DNA of 64,000 bases from Mycobacterium spongiae. Its GTDB lineage: Bacteria; Actinomycetota; Actinomycetes; Mycobacteriales; Mycobacteriaceae. The notes below the pieces were generated by a model. That model did not search any database and had not been told where the DNA came from. It worked only from the letters and a program-made list of their open reading frames with translations. The position numbers and the translations under genes are program-made. This document shows, one piece after another, positions 31,087 to 40,474 of this stretch; the stretch's first letter is position 1; every line of letters begins with the position of its first letter. The DNA is taken from NCBI RefSeq assembly GCF_018278905.1, contig NZ_CP046600.1, positions 1,612,001-1,676,000 of the forward strand, in the 5' to 3' direction.

Positions 31087-32297
31087 GCGGTGACGGCACC
31101 GGCTTTGCCTTCACCGTCGACGACGTCAGCTACCTGCGGTCGGAAAGGGGTGCCGCGGCGCTCGCAGCGGTCGCAGAATTCGAGCTGACAGCCAGCTCAC
31201 GCCTTGCCGACATCGCCGCGGTGCGCGCCCGGTACGGCAGTCTGGCCCCGGTCCTGGTGGAGACAACGCTGCTACGCCGTCGGGCGGCCGTGAAGCTGGG
31301 CGCGCTGGGTGGGCCCAGCGTTGGGGTATCCCAGTGGCTGTTCACCGACGAAGCGTTGCAACAAGCCACCGCGGCGCCCGTTGCGTTGCACCGGGCCAAA
31401 CGGCTCGCCGCTGGCGCTCGCGTCGTTCACGACGCGACCTGCTCCATCGGTACTGAGCTAGCCGCGCTGCGTGAGCTGTCCGTGCCAGCGGTGGGCAGTG
31501 ACACCGACCCGGTCCGATTGGCCATGGCGCGGCACAACGTGGGCACGACGGCATTCCTGTGTCGTGCCGACGCGTTGCGCCCGGTGACCCGAGAAACGGT
31601 CGTCCTCATCGACCCGGCGCGTCGCCGCGGTGGGCGGCGCCGGTTCAGCCCGGGTGACTACACGCCCGGCCTGGGCGCGGTGCTCGATTGCTACCGCGGC
31701 CGAGATCTGGCCGTCAAGTGCGCTCCCGGAATCGTTTTCGACCAACTCAACCGATTCGGTTTCGACGGCGAGATCGAGGTGACCTCATACCGCGGCTCCG
31801 TCCGGGAGGCCTGCTTGTGGTCGGCGGGATTGGCCCAGCCCGGAGTGCGCCGGCGAGCCAGCATCCTCGATACCGGCGAAGAGATCAGCGACGCCGAACC
31901 GAGTGACTGCCCCGTGGGGCCCGCGGGGCGATGGATCGTCGACCCCGACGGCGCAGTCGTTCGCGCCGGCTTGGTCCGTCACTACGGTGCCCGGCATGGG
32001 CTGTGGCAGCTCGATCCGGACATCGCCTATCTGTCGGGCGATCGACTGCCACCGGCAGTGCGCGGATTCGAAGTGCTCGAGCAGCTGACGTTCGACGAGC
32101 GTCGGCTGCGTGCGGCGCTGTCTGCGCTGGACTGCGGCGCCCTGGAAATCTTGGTCCGTGGTGTTCAGGTCGATCCGGACGCGCTGCGTCGACGACTACG
32201 GCCGCGGGGGAACCGGCCACTGTCGGTGATCATCACCCGCGTCGGTCGCGACGCCTCCGGGCGCGCGGCGGCGTATGTGTGCCGTCCTTCTTACTAG
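31020..32297 (+). CDS. SAM-dependent methyltransferase-like protein with THUMP-like C-terminus (Rv3037c-like)
   Basis: The conserved body begins near SGDGTGFAFTVDDVSYLRS (about 31086). No ATG or GTG lies just before it, so the nearest in-frame ATG at 31020 is used, which overlaps the previous gene by 67 bp; a CTG at 31083 is another possibility. A SAM-binding core is visible as VHDATCSIGTELAAL, followed by GSDTDPVRLAMARHNV and VVLIDPARRRGGRRRF (a DPPR-like catalytic loop). It belongs to the class I methyltransferases with a THUMP-like end that may act on nucleic acid. Published M. tuberculosis work lists Rv3037c near MGLP genes as a possible methyltransferase; that role is not evident here. 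Confidence 0.8.
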   Translation: MASRGAEELVLQCHDHGGQAVLSGDGTGFAFTVDDVSYLRSERGAAALAAVAEFELTASSRLADIAAVRARYGSLAPVLVETTLLRRRAAVKLGALGGPSVGVSQWLFTDEALQQATAAPVALHRAKRLAAGARVVHDATCSIGTELAALRELSVPAVGSDTDPVRLAMARHNVGTTAFLCRADALRPVTRETVVLIDPARRRGGRRRFSPGDYTPGLGAVLDCYRGRDLAVKCAPGIVFDQLNRFGFDGEIEVTSYRGSVREACLWSAGLAQPGVRRRASILDTGEEISDAEPSDCPVGPAGRWIVDPDGAVVRAGLVRHYGARHGLWQLDPDIAYLSGDRLPPAVRGFEVLEQLTFDERRLRAALSALDCGALEILVRGVQVDPDALRRRLRPRGNRPLSVIITRVGRDASGRAAAYVCRPSY

Positions 32298-32378
32298 TGC
32301 CCGGTACGCTTGCGGCGGTCAGCTGAAGCGACTGGCTTTTGGTCGCGCGAGGTTTTGGTCTGCGAGGACGATTCGACA

Positions 32379-33086
32379 ATGCGCTATCTGATAGCGGCGG
32401 CACTGCTGATTCCTGCCCTCTTGGTGGGCTGGCCGGCGGCCGCCGAGCCGCCGTCGTGCTCCAGCCTCGGCGGAACGATCGAGGGTGCCCAAATCTGTCA
32501 CCTGCACGACTCCGGCGCGAAGTACACGCTCGACATGAGATTCCCCGTCGACTATCCGGACCAACAGGCGCTGACCGACTACGTCACGCAGAACCGGGAC
32601 GGGTTCGTCAACGTCGCGAAGGGTTCCCCGGGGCGCGACCAGCCCTACCAAATGGAAGCGACCAGCGAACAGTACAGCTCGGGCCAGCCGCCTGAGGGCA
32701 CCCGGAGCGTGGTGCTCAAGTTCTTTCAGGACCTGGGTGGGGCGCGCCCGTTCACGTGGTACCAGGCCTTCAACTACGACCTCGCAGGCAAACGGCCCAT
32801 CACGTTCGACACGCTGTTCGCACCCAGCACTGGGCAGCCAAAGCCATTGGACGCCATCTTCCCCATCGTCCAGCGGGACCTGGAGCGGCAGACCGGGCTG
32901 GGCATCACCATATTGCCGTCGACCGGCCTTGATCCGGCCCACTACGAGAACTTCGCCATCACCGACAGCGACGTCATCTTTTACTTCGCCGAGGGGGAGC
33001 TGCTGCCGTTCTTCGCCGGTGCGCGCCAAGCCCGGGTACCGCGTACCGACATCCCGCCGCTGGCTATCGACGGCGACCGCGGTTAG
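32379..33086 (+). CDS. Secreted protein of the RsiV/DUF3298 type (TB22.2, Rv3036c-like)
   Basis: 235 residues. The signal peptide is MRYLIAAALLIPALLVGWPAAAEPP with AXA cleavage. The mature domain reads CSSLGGTIEGAQICHLHDSGAKYTLDMRFPVDYPDQQAL with two cysteines that probably bond, then the DUF3298-like YQAFNYDLAGKRPITFDTLF and IFYFAEGELLPFFAGARQARVPRTDI. These domains bind lysozyme or peptidoglycan-related ligands in some bacteria, but no such function is shown for this one. Confidence 0.88.
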   Translation: MRYLIAAALLIPALLVGWPAAAEPPSCSSLGGTIEGAQICHLHDSGAKYTLDMRFPVDYPDQQALTDYVTQNRDGFVNVAKGSPGRDQPYQMEATSEQYSSGQPPEGTRSVVLKFFQDLGGARPFTWYQAFNYDLAGKRPITFDTLFAPSTGQPKPLDAIFPIVQRDLERQTGLGITILPSTGLDPAHYENFAITDSDVIFYFAEGELLPFFAGARQARVPRTDIPPLAIDGDRG

Positions 33087-33130
33087 CACGCCGGGCCAGT
33101 CAGCGACTGGATCGCCGCGGCGTTATCCGG

Positions 33131-34429
33131 TCACGATGGCGACGGTGCGAAGCTGTAGACCTGGCCGTCGCTGGTGGCGGTGGTCACCCGGCGATCCTTG
33201 CCGACCGACACACCGACCGGATATCCCGTCGCTTCGGGTAGCGGATAGCTATGGATCGTGTGGCCGTCGGCCGGATCGAAGATCAACAACGACAGACCGG
33301 GCGCTCCCGCATGGGGTGGACCGCTGACCACGGTGTAGCCAACATCAGCGCCGGCCAGACTCGAGCTGGATAGGGCAGTGAGGTCGTCGCGCCGCCAGGC
33401 CTGGTCGGCGTGATCGCCGGCATCGACAAACGCGGCCAGCCGCGTGTCGGGTCCACCGCCGGACACGATCAGGCCCGCAGGGGTGACCGCGGGCGGCGTC
33501 TGGGCCAGGAAACCCAGCGGCACCGACCATTTGGCTTTCCCGTCCGCGGTGGTGAGCGCCCACAGCCGTTGGTCGCGGCCGTTGACATAGACGGTCGAAC
33601 CGTCCGCGGACAGGACCGGGCTGCCCAGGACGCCGGCCCCAACAGCGTCGCTGGTCCACTCCCGGACGAGCTCGTTGGACTTGTACTTCAGTCCGACCAG
33701 TGCGGCGGCCGGCGCGTCGGGTTCCCACACGCCGATCACGACGATCCCGTTGACGCTCGAGAACGCCGGCGCGGCGGCGACCGGGCAACCCGGCCGCGCC
33801 GGTGCGCAATCGGCCAGCCCACGCGTCGCGTCGGTGGGATCGACACCGTCCACCAGGTCTATCGGACTGCCGATCACCCGGCCGCGGCGGGTGTCGAACA
33901 CGAGCACCTGCCCTAGGTGGGTGCTCACCAGCAGGTGGCCGTGACCCACAAAGCGCGGGGTGGACGGCATCCCGATCACAGGTTGCCGCCAGCGCGTCCA
34001 CTGGGTGGGCGGGAACGAGAGGATCGCTCCTGGCTGGCCGACGTAGAGGTTGTCGAAGCCGTCGAACAACGGGCCGGCAAAGCCGCCGCCCTGGGCCAGC
34101 CGCACACACCAACGCTGCCGGCCATTGTCGTTGCTTTCCCACTCCATGAGCGAACAGCCGGCTGGGGTCTGCGCGTTGAGTGCGAGGTAACCGCGCGAAC
34201 TCAGGGCCGGTCCAGCCGCCAAGGTCCCTTTGACCGAACGTGTCCACTGCAGCGTGAGTTCGGTGGCACCGGTGGTTGTCGTATAGCTGCTGTTGGCGGC
34301 GTCGCCGTACGGCGCGGGCCAACCTTGCGCGGGTGCGGCGTCAACCCAGGAGTCCGTGTTTGCGCAACCGTTGAGTCCGAACGTCACCACAGCAGCGAAA
34401 ACTGGAGCCAGAAAACGTCGCGCTAGCAC
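33131..34429 (-). CDS. Lipoprotein with PQQ-like beta-propeller (Rv3035-like)
   Basis: 432 residues. The signal peptide ends in the lipobox FGLNGCAN (LNGC, lipidated Cys). Repeated WD/PQQ-like blades (VYVNGRDQRLWALTTADGKAKWSVPLGF; LVSTHLGQVLVFDTRRGRVIG) form a propeller. Such proteins commonly act as outer-surface scaffolds. It is convergent with the TB22.2 gene and divergent from the acetyltransferase gene across about 140 bp. Confidence 0.88.
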   Translation of the reverse strand: MLARRFLAPVFAAVVTFGLNGCANTDSWVDAAPAQGWPAPYGDAANSSYTTTTGATELTLQWTRSVKGTLAAGPALSSRGYLALNAQTPAGCSLMEWESNDNGRQRWCVRLAQGGGFAGPLFDGFDNLYVGQPGAILSFPPTQWTRWRQPVIGMPSTPRFVGHGHLLVSTHLGQVLVFDTRRGRVIGSPIDLVDGVDPTDATRGLADCAPARPGCPVAAAPAFSSVNGIVVIGVWEPDAPAAALVGLKYKSNELVREWTSDAVGAGVLGSPVLSADGSTVYVNGRDQRLWALTTADGKAKWSVPLGFLAQTPPAVTPAGLIVSGGGPDTRLAAFVDAGDHADQAWRRDDLTALSSSSLAGADVGYTVVSGPPHAGAPGLSLLIFDPADGHTIHSYPLPEATGYPVGVSVGKDRRVTTATSDGQVYSFAPSPS

Positions 34430-34572
34430 CTGATTTCTTCGCAGGTTCCCAAATCCTTCCGCTACGCGGGTCGGTCATCGGCGAGTCGGGCCGTACGGCA
34501 CCAGCAGCGATTGAGTACAGGTGAGGGTAACCCGTCATCGGCAGGCTCGGTGGCAGGCTAGGCTGGCGGGCC

Positions 34573-35310
34573 ATGACGACCATGTGGGGCGCTCCGCTCC
34601 ATCGCCGGTGGCGCGGATCGCGATTGCGCGATCCGCGCCAGGCCAAGTTCCTCACGGTGGCCTCGCTGAGATGGGTGCTGGCCAACCGTGCCTACACGCC
34701 GTGGTACTTGGTGCGGTACTGGCGCCTGCTCAAGTTCAAGCTGGCCAACCCTCACATCATCACCCGCGGCATGGTATTTCTGGGCAAGGGTGTGGAAATT
34801 CACTCCACCCCGGAGCTGGCGCAGCTCGAGATCGGTCGCTGGGTGCACATTGGCGACAAGAACACGATCCGGGCTCATGAAGGTTCGCTCCGGTTCGGCG
34901 ACAAGGTGGTGCTCGGCCGGGACAACGTCATCAACTGCTACCTCGACATCGAGCTCGGCGACTCGATGCTGATGGCTGATTGGTGCTACATCTGCGACTT
35001 CGACCACCGGATGGACGACATCACGCTGCCGATCAAGGACCAGGGCATCGTCAAGAGCCCGGTGCGGATCGGACCGGACACGTGGGTCGGAGTGAAGGTG
35101 TCGGTGCTGCGTGGCACCTCGATTGGGCGGGGCTGCGTGCTGGGTTCGCATGCGGTGGTGCGCGGCGTCATCCCCGACTATTCGATCGCGGTCGGCGCTC
35201 CGGCCAAGGTGATCAAGAATCGGCAGGTGTCCTGGGAGACCTCGGCCGCCCAGCGCGCGGAACTCGCTGCAGCGCTAGCCGACATCGAACGCAAAAAGGC
35301 GACCCACTAG
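34573..35310 (+). CDS. Left-handed beta-helix (hexapeptide) acetyltransferase (Rv3034c-like)
   Basis: 245 residues. Hexapeptide repeats run over about residues 80-215 (IGRWVHIGDKNTIRAHEGSLRFGDKVVLG; VRIGPDTWVGVKVSVLRGTSIGRGCVLGSHAVVRGVIPDYSIAVGAPAKVI). This is a maltose/galactoside-acetyltransferase-type fold. In M. tuberculosis, Rv3034c is associated with MGLP clusters and is a candidate for O-acylating glucose residues. That is knowledge of the family, not shown in this sequence. Confidence 0.9.
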   Translation: MTTMWGAPLHRRWRGSRLRDPRQAKFLTVASLRWVLANRAYTPWYLVRYWRLLKFKLANPHIITRGMVFLGKGVEIHSTPELAQLEIGRWVHIGDKNTIRAHEGSLRFGDKVVLGRDNVINCYLDIELGDSMLMADWCYICDFDHRMDDITLPIKDQGIVKSPVRIGPDTWVGVKVSVLRGTSIGRGCVLGSHAVVRGVIPDYSIAVGAPAKVIKNRQVSWETSAAQRAELAAALADIERKKATH

Positions 35311-35327
35311 AGCTAGCCGGATGCGGC

Positions 35328-35876
35328 CTAGTTCGGTTTGGGGTGGTCGTCGACCTTGAAATCGAAGTTGACATCGCCGCCGTCCACGCTGCCGACGATG
35401 ACCGAGATGCCGTATATCTTGCTGCCGTCGTGGAGTTCGCACCGCAGTGTCGCGCCCTCGACGCCTTTCAAGTTTTCGGGGCATGTCACCGAGTCGGGGC
35501 GCTCACCGACCTGTTGATAGAGCCTGTTGCTGATGATGGCGGCGACTTGGTCTTTGCCGACCGTCTCCACCATGTCGAACTTCACGTTTTTTCCTTCGAT
35601 GGCGGTGACGGTGACGTTGACGTCAAAGCTTCGGTCGTTGACCATCATCTCGCAGTTGATCTCGGCTCCGACCGTTGCCGGTAGGTCAGTGGGGCAGGTC
35701 ACCGAGTCAGGTTCGTCGCCGGCGGCGTCTGTCATCTTCTCGGTGATCTGTTTTTCGACGTCGGACTTGCTCACCGAGTTCGCTGATCCGATCGAAAACG
35801 AACACGCTGTGGCACTAGCCACCAGGCCAGCGGCAGCGCCCGAGACCAACAACGTCCTAACCATCGAGTGAGTCAT
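35328..35876 (-). CDS. Lipoprotein with two DUF4333 domains (Rv3033-like)
   Basis: 182 residues from ATG 35876, which follows GGGAGG. The lipobox is VASATACS. Two DUF4333 units (each with VTCPTDLPATVGAEINCEM or VTCPENLKGVEGATLRCEL, two Cys each) lie in tandem. The domain is common in mycobacterial lipoproteins and extracellular kinase domains; the role is unknown. It ends 17 bp from the acetyltransferase stop (convergent) and lies next to the photolyase island boundary at 35906. Confidence 0.88.
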   Translation of the reverse strand: MTHSMVRTLLVSGAAAGLVASATACSFSIGSANSVSKSDVEKQITEKMTDAAGDEPDSVTCPTDLPATVGAEINCEMMVNDRSFDVNVTVTAIEGKNVKFDMVETVGKDQVAAIISNRLYQQVGERPDSVTCPENLKGVEGATLRCELHDGSKIYGISVIVGSVDGGDVNFDFKVDDHPKPN

Positions 35877-35905
35877 CTGGCCTCCCTGACATCGACAACT
35901 GTGAA

Positions 35906-37267
35906 TTAGCTGATGATTCTATGCTGACCAGGTTCTGAAACGGCGAGTCGGTAGCGGCGCAATGCTTCGATGCGCTCGCAATTGTGGTCGACGATGGGTG
36001 CCGGATATCCCTGCGGCAGATTTCCGGTGGGCCGATGGACATCGTCGGCAGCGGCGAGTTCAGGAACCCAGCGGCGAATGTAATCCCCACTGGGGTCGAA
36101 CTTTTCGCCCTGCTTGATCGGGTTGAACACCCGGAAGTAGGGCGCGGCGTCGGTGCCCGATCCCGCGCACCACTGCCACCCATGCTGATTACTGGCCAGG
36201 TCGCCGTCGACGAGTTGATCGAGGAACCAGCGCGCCCCCCACTGCCATGGCAGATGGAGGTCTTTGACCAAGAACGATGCGGCGATCATCCGCACGCGGT
36301 TGTGCATGAATCCGGTCTGACGAAGTTGCCGCATCCCGGCATCGACCACCGGGAACCCGGTTTCACCGGCCTTCCAGCACTCGAAGAGGCGTTGTGCGTC
36401 CGCACCGGTATCGGTCTGGATCCGGTCGAAGTCACGGTTCCAGTTGCGCCAGGCGCTGTCCGGCCAGTGGTGTAGCACCGCAGCGTAGAAATCCCGGAAT
36501 GCCAACTCCCGCAGGTAGCTTTGCGCTCCGACGTCGCTTCGGTCGAGGCTGGCGACCATGGTTCTGGGGTGGATCGTGCCGAACTTCAGGTGCGCCGACA
36601 TCCGGCTGGTGCCCGCGAGGTCTGGTCTGTCGCGATCGACCGCATAGCGGCCCAGCCCGCTGTCGACGAACGCTGCCCATTGCGAGAGCGCCGCGGCTTC
36701 CCCGGCAGCGAGGTCGAGTGTGGCGCCGGGGTCGGGGATCTCGCATTGCTCGACAGCCACCTGCGTCGGATCGAGCCAGCGTGCTGAATCGGCGTTGGAT
36801 GCCGCCGGTGCCCGCCAGGGCCTATCGCACCATCTGCGATAGAACGGCGTGAACACCTTGTAGGGGACCCCGCCGTCTTTGGTGACACGACCTGGCGAGG
36901 CCAGATAGGGAGACCCCGTTGGCACCAGCGGCACCGAATCCAGCGCTGCGGCTACGCGTTCGTCGCGGCGCCGTCCGAACGGCGCGAAGTCTTCGGAGAT
37001 GTGCACCGACGACGCGCCGACCTCCCGGGCGATCCGGGGAATCCGTGCTTCGGGTGCCCCGTGGGTCACCAGGAGCCGGCCATCGAGGCTGTCTCGCAGT
37101 TCGCGCAGCGAGTTGGCCAAGAACTGCAGCCGTCGCACGCCCGCGGACTCGACCAGCCGTGGATCGTAGACAAAGCAGGCCAGCACCTCGTCGCTGGCCG
37201 CCGCAGCCGCCAAGGCGGGATGATCGCGCAACCGCAGGTCGCGACGAAACCACAGCAATGCGGGCAT
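35906..37267 (-). CDS. phr: Deoxyribodipyrimidine photolyase (class I CPD photolyase)
   Basis: 453 residues. The N-terminal antenna domain starts MPALLWFRRDLRLRDHP. The FAD-binding half has GETGFPVVDAGMRQLRQTGFMHNRVRM and DLHLPWQWGARWFLDQLVDGDLASNQHGWQWCAGSG, which is the classical photolyase signature with the Trp residues of electron transfer. It uses blue light to split pyrimidine dimers. The gene ends a minus-strand unit MMPL, TspO, photolyase, with only 9 bp between it and tspO. I recall no photolyase in M. tuberculosis, so this marks a non-complex lineage. Confidence 0.95.
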   Translation of the reverse strand: MPALLWFRRDLRLRDHPALAAAAASDEVLACFVYDPRLVESAGVRRLQFLANSLRELRDSLDGRLLVTHGAPEARIPRIAREVGASSVHISEDFAPFGRRRDERVAAALDSVPLVPTGSPYLASPGRVTKDGGVPYKVFTPFYRRWCDRPWRAPAASNADSARWLDPTQVAVEQCEIPDPGATLDLAAGEAAALSQWAAFVDSGLGRYAVDRDRPDLAGTSRMSAHLKFGTIHPRTMVASLDRSDVGAQSYLRELAFRDFYAAVLHHWPDSAWRNWNRDFDRIQTDTGADAQRLFECWKAGETGFPVVDAGMRQLRQTGFMHNRVRMIAASFLVKDLHLPWQWGARWFLDQLVDGDLASNQHGWQWCAGSGTDAAPYFRVFNPIKQGEKFDPSGDYIRRWVPELAAADDVHRPTGNLPQGYPAPIVDHNCERIEALRRYRLAVSEPGQHRIIS

Positions 37268-37276
37268 TGTTGGCGC

Positions 37277-37756
37277 TCAGCGATTGAGCCGCCAGATGTG
37301 GGTGGCGAGCGCGGTGGCAAACGCGCACCACAGGGGGTAGGGGAGCAGTGCCCATCCGGCGCGCCGATCGGCGTCCGCGGTCCGTCGGGCCAGGTCGGCG
37401 CTGCTGGCCGTCAACGCCGCCGCGCCCAGCGCCGATGCTCCCAGCTTGTGGTAGCGGAAGAACAGCCAGCTCCAGCCCGCGTTGAGTAGCAGGTTGAGAC
37501 TCAACGCGGCGATGTAGCGGCGCGCCTTGTCGCGCTGTCCCGTGACGCGAAACCGGTCGATGGCCACCGCGGACGTCGTGGCAATGTCTCCGTAGAGGGC
37601 GGTCCAGGCCACGGGGAACGCCGCGTTGGGCGGTTGGTAGGGCGGCTTGCGCAGCTGCGAATACCAGTCCTGGTTGGATTGTGGATTGGCAAAGATACCG
37701 CTGCTGGATGCCGCCGCTACGGCTGTCGTGGTCGCCGCCAATGTCGACCTATTCAT
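37277..37756 (-). CDS. tspO: TspO/MBR family membrane protein (tryptophan-rich sensory protein)
   Basis: 159 residues from ATG 37756; the ideal AAAGGAGG at 37762-37769 sets this start. The TspO hallmark KPPYQPPNAAFPVAWTALY lies near residue 37, and five membrane segments follow, with a C-terminal WALLPYPLWCAFATALATHIW. TspO binds porphyrins and degrades or senses them under light and oxidative stress. Its start overlaps the MMPL stop by 8 bp, which suggests coupled translation. Confidence 0.93.
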   Translation of the reverse strand: MNRSTLAATTTAVAAASSSGIFANPQSNQDWYSQLRKPPYQPPNAAFPVAWTALYGDIATTSAVAIDRFRVTGQRDKARRYIAALSLNLLLNAGWSWLFFRYHKLGASALGAAALTASSADLARRTADADRRAGWALLPYPLWCAFATALATHIWRLNR

Positions 37757-39863
37757 CGGATCCTCCTTTGGTGAGTTGTTGGCCCTCAACCGGTTTGGGT
37801 TCGCTCGGCCACCAGATGCGATCGCCGATCAGGGTGAACAAGGCCGGGATCACCAGAGTGCGCACCACAAAGGTGTCGAGCAAGATGCCCAGGCCGACGA
37901 TGATGCCCAGCTGGGTGAGCACGATCAGCGGTAGCACGCCCAGCACACAGAATACGGCGGCCAAAACCACTCCGGCGCTGGTGATCACGCCGCCGGTGGC
38001 CGACACCGCGCGGATCATGCCCGCAGACGTGCTGCGGGCGCCATCGCACGCCGTCTCTTCTCGAGCCCGGGTGACCAGGAAGATGGTGTAATCCACCCCG
38101 AGTGCGGCCAGAAACAGGAAAGCGAACAGCGGGGTGCTGTTGTCCAGCGCTGGAAAGCCGAATAGGTGGATGCTGGCCCAGCCGCCCAGGCCAAGTGCTG
38201 CGAGCGCGCCGAGGATCGTTGTGGCCAGCAGGATTAGCGGCGCTAGCGCGGACCTGAGGAGCACATATAGGACGCCCAGGATGACGGCCAGGATCGCCGG
38301 AATGAGCACCACCCGGTCATGCGCGGCCGCGTCGCGAACGTCGAGCGCCTGGGCGTCCGCCCCACCGACCAGCGCTTCGGGCGCCGCCATCGTGGTTGAC
38401 TTGCGCAGTGCTGCAACGGTATTAAACGCTTGATCCGATGACGGCGCGGCGTCGATCACCACCGACCACTTCGTCAGCCCGGTGGTCGACGTTCCTGTTG
38501 GTGGCGCCGAGATCACTCCGGGAGTCGCGGTGATCGCTCGCTGAACTTGTGGCGCCTGCGCAGTGGGGGCGATGACCTGCGTCGGGCTGGCGAGGCCGGC
38601 CGGAAAATGCTGGGCGAGAATGTCGAACCCGGACACCGAATCTGCCTTGACGCGGAACTGTTCGGTCTGCGACAAACCGATTCGGGTGCCCAGCAACCCG
38701 GTCGCCAGCCCTGCGAGAAGCCCAATCGTGACTACCGCGACCAACGCCGGTCGACGGGCCACCCGTTCGGCGACCCCATGCCACAGTCCCGAATCGAGGT
38801 CGGCGCCGTCATTCGGCTGCGGGATGAACGGCCAGAACAACCGCCGGCCACACATCGCCAGCAGCGGCGGCAGCACCAAGAGCACTGACGCTGCCGCGAC
38901 GACCAGCGCACACGCTGCCAGCGCGCCCAGGCTGCGGGTGCTCGGTGTTGCGGCGAAAATCAGGGTGAGCAGCGCCAGCACGACGGTGGCGTTGCTGGCG
39001 ACGATCGTCGGTCCGGCCATGCGCACCGCGCGCCGCAGCGCTTCACGATGGTGACGGTGTCGCCGAAGTTCTTGGCGGTACCGCGAAATCAGCAGCAGCG
39101 CATAGTTGGTTCCCGCGCCGAACACCAGCACACTGGTGATTCCTGCGGTGGAACCATCGAAGCTGAGGCCGGTCAGCGTCGCCACCGCGGTGCCGACGGA
39201 GGACGCAACCCGATCGGCGAATCCAATCACGAGCAGGGGCACCAACCACAGCACCGGGGAGCGGTAGGTGGCGATCAGCAACAGGGCCACGACCGACGCT
39301 GTCACCGCCAAGAGGGTGATGTTGGCTCCGGTGAATGCGTTGGCGATGTCGGCGCCGAACGCGGGTCCGCCGGTCACATGCGCTTCGAGGCCGCCCGGCA
39401 GGCCGGCGGTGGCGGCCGAGCGCAGTGCGGCTACGGCGTCGTTGAGGTCCAGACCCGACAAGTCGGCGTTGATCGGCACCACCCCGATGGCCGCCTGGCC
39501 GTCGGCCGACACCATGGGCGGCGTGGCCGGCGGGTCGGTTCCGGGGTGGGCGACCGCCCGCATCCGGTGACTGGCATCCACGGCGGCCTGGATGTCTGCC
39601 CGGTCCAGCGTCGCGCCGTCGGTTCGGGTGACCACCAGGATCAGCGGGGCCTGGTCGCCACCCGGGAACTGGCGGTCCAGCGCTTCGACCTTCGCTGACT
39701 CCGAATCTGTGGGAACTGATTGCGGTGCCTGACCTGCGTCGGCGTTTCCTCCGATCAGCACCATCAAGGCGGTCGCCAGCAGGACGAAGCCCAAGCCCGG
39801 GCCCCATCCCCGCAGCCGCGACCGCCGGTCCGTGACGGCGGCGGCGAGTGATTCCCACGTCAC
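37749..39863 (-). CDS. MMPL/RND-family membrane transporter
   Basis: 704 residues from GTG 39863. Twelve membrane spans in two halves, with MMPL signature segments (GFADRVASSVG, AGTNYALLLISRYRQEL and GVDYTIFLVTRAREET). The large extracytoplasmic loop after the first span has the usual length for MmpL11/13-like proteins. Substrates of this family are lipids or hydrophobic compounds; the one here is unknown. A divergent MarR gene starts 77 bp away and is a likely regulator. Confidence 0.92.
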   Translation of the reverse strand: MTWESLAAAVTDRRSRLRGWGPGLGFVLLATALMVLIGGNADAGQAPQSVPTDSESAKVEALDRQFPGGDQAPLILVVTRTDGATLDRADIQAAVDASHRMRAVAHPGTDPPATPPMVSADGQAAIGVVPINADLSGLDLNDAVAALRSAATAGLPGGLEAHVTGGPAFGADIANAFTGANITLLAVTASVVALLLIATYRSPVLWLVPLLVIGFADRVASSVGTAVATLTGLSFDGSTAGITSVLVFGAGTNYALLLISRYRQELRRHRHHREALRRAVRMAGPTIVASNATVVLALLTLIFAATPSTRSLGALAACALVVAAASVLLVLPPLLAMCGRRLFWPFIPQPNDGADLDSGLWHGVAERVARRPALVAVVTIGLLAGLATGLLGTRIGLSQTEQFRVKADSVSGFDILAQHFPAGLASPTQVIAPTAQAPQVQRAITATPGVISAPPTGTSTTGLTKWSVVIDAAPSSDQAFNTVAALRKSTTMAAPEALVGGADAQALDVRDAAAHDRVVLIPAILAVILGVLYVLLRSALAPLILLATTILGALAALGLGGWASIHLFGFPALDNSTPLFAFLFLAALGVDYTIFLVTRAREETACDGARSTSAGMIRAVSATGGVITSAGVVLAAVFCVLGVLPLIVLTQLGIIVGLGILLDTFVVRTLVIPALFTLIGDRIWWPSEPKPVEGQQLTKGGSDE

Positions 39864-39871
39864 AAAACCAT

Positions 39872-39890
39872 ATTACTTCAGTGAGTTAAT
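39872..39890. promoter_or_regulatory. MarR-like operator between MMPL and marR-type genes
   Basis: ATTACTTCAGTGAGTTAAT has the imperfect dyad TTACTTCA/TGAGTTAA (6 of 8 matching). It sits in an AT-rich 76-bp divergent gap, in front of both the MMPL GTG and the MarR start. MarR proteins commonly bind such 16-20 bp imperfect dyads to repress a divergent exporter. Confidence 0.5.
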
Positions 39891-39939
39891 TATTGAGCAA
39901 GTGAAACTAAAAGCCAGACGGCATATGATGGACGCGGGT

Positions 39940-40434
39940 ATGAACGCTGATGAGCAGACCTGGACACGCGCTCAACTGGAATTGTCGATCGCGGCGGACG
40001 TGCGTCGGTTATCGGCCGAATCCGACCAGATCGGCCGGCTTTTCGCGGCATCACACGACGTGCGGCCCACCGACTTCCGCGCGTTGCTGCACATCTATGT
40101 CGCCGAAACCGCCGGGCAGCCGGTCACGGCCGGCGATCTCAGCCACCGGATGGGCCTGACCGGTGCCGCCATCACCTACATGGTGGACCGCCTTATCGAC
40201 TCGGGTCACATCCGACGCGACTCGCACCCCAACGACCGGCGCAAAGTCGTCCTACGCTACGCCGAAACCGGTCTCGACACCGCCCGCGCGTTCTTCAACC
40301 CGTTAGGGGTGCACACCCATACCGCCTTGAGCGACCTGACCGACGCCGACCTCGCGGCCGCGCAACGAGTGCTCGCCGCGCTTGTCACCGCGATGCGTCG
40401 TTTCCAGGTCGAATTGGATGTCGCCGAGCACTGA
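39940..40434 (+). CDS. MarR-family regulator
   Basis: About 164 residues from ATG 39940; in-frame ATGs at 39925 and 39928 are alternatives and none has a convincing ribosome-binding site. The winged helix is at about residues 60-110 (VTAGDLSHRMGLTGAAITYMVDRLIDSGHIRRDSHPNDRRKVVLRYAE). It is divergent from the MMPL operon and probably represses it in response to a small aromatic or hydrophobic ligand. Confidence 0.88.
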   Translation: MNADEQTWTRAQLELSIAADVRRLSAESDQIGRLFAASHDVRPTDFRALLHIYVAETAGQPVTAGDLSHRMGLTGAAITYMVDRLIDSGHIRRDSHPNDRRKVVLRYAETGLDTARAFFNPLGVHTHTALSDLTDADLAAAQRVLAALVTAMRRFQVELDVAEH

Positions 40435-40474
40435 TCCCGTGCGAACTGGCCAGTGACACCGCTCTTGTGGTGAC

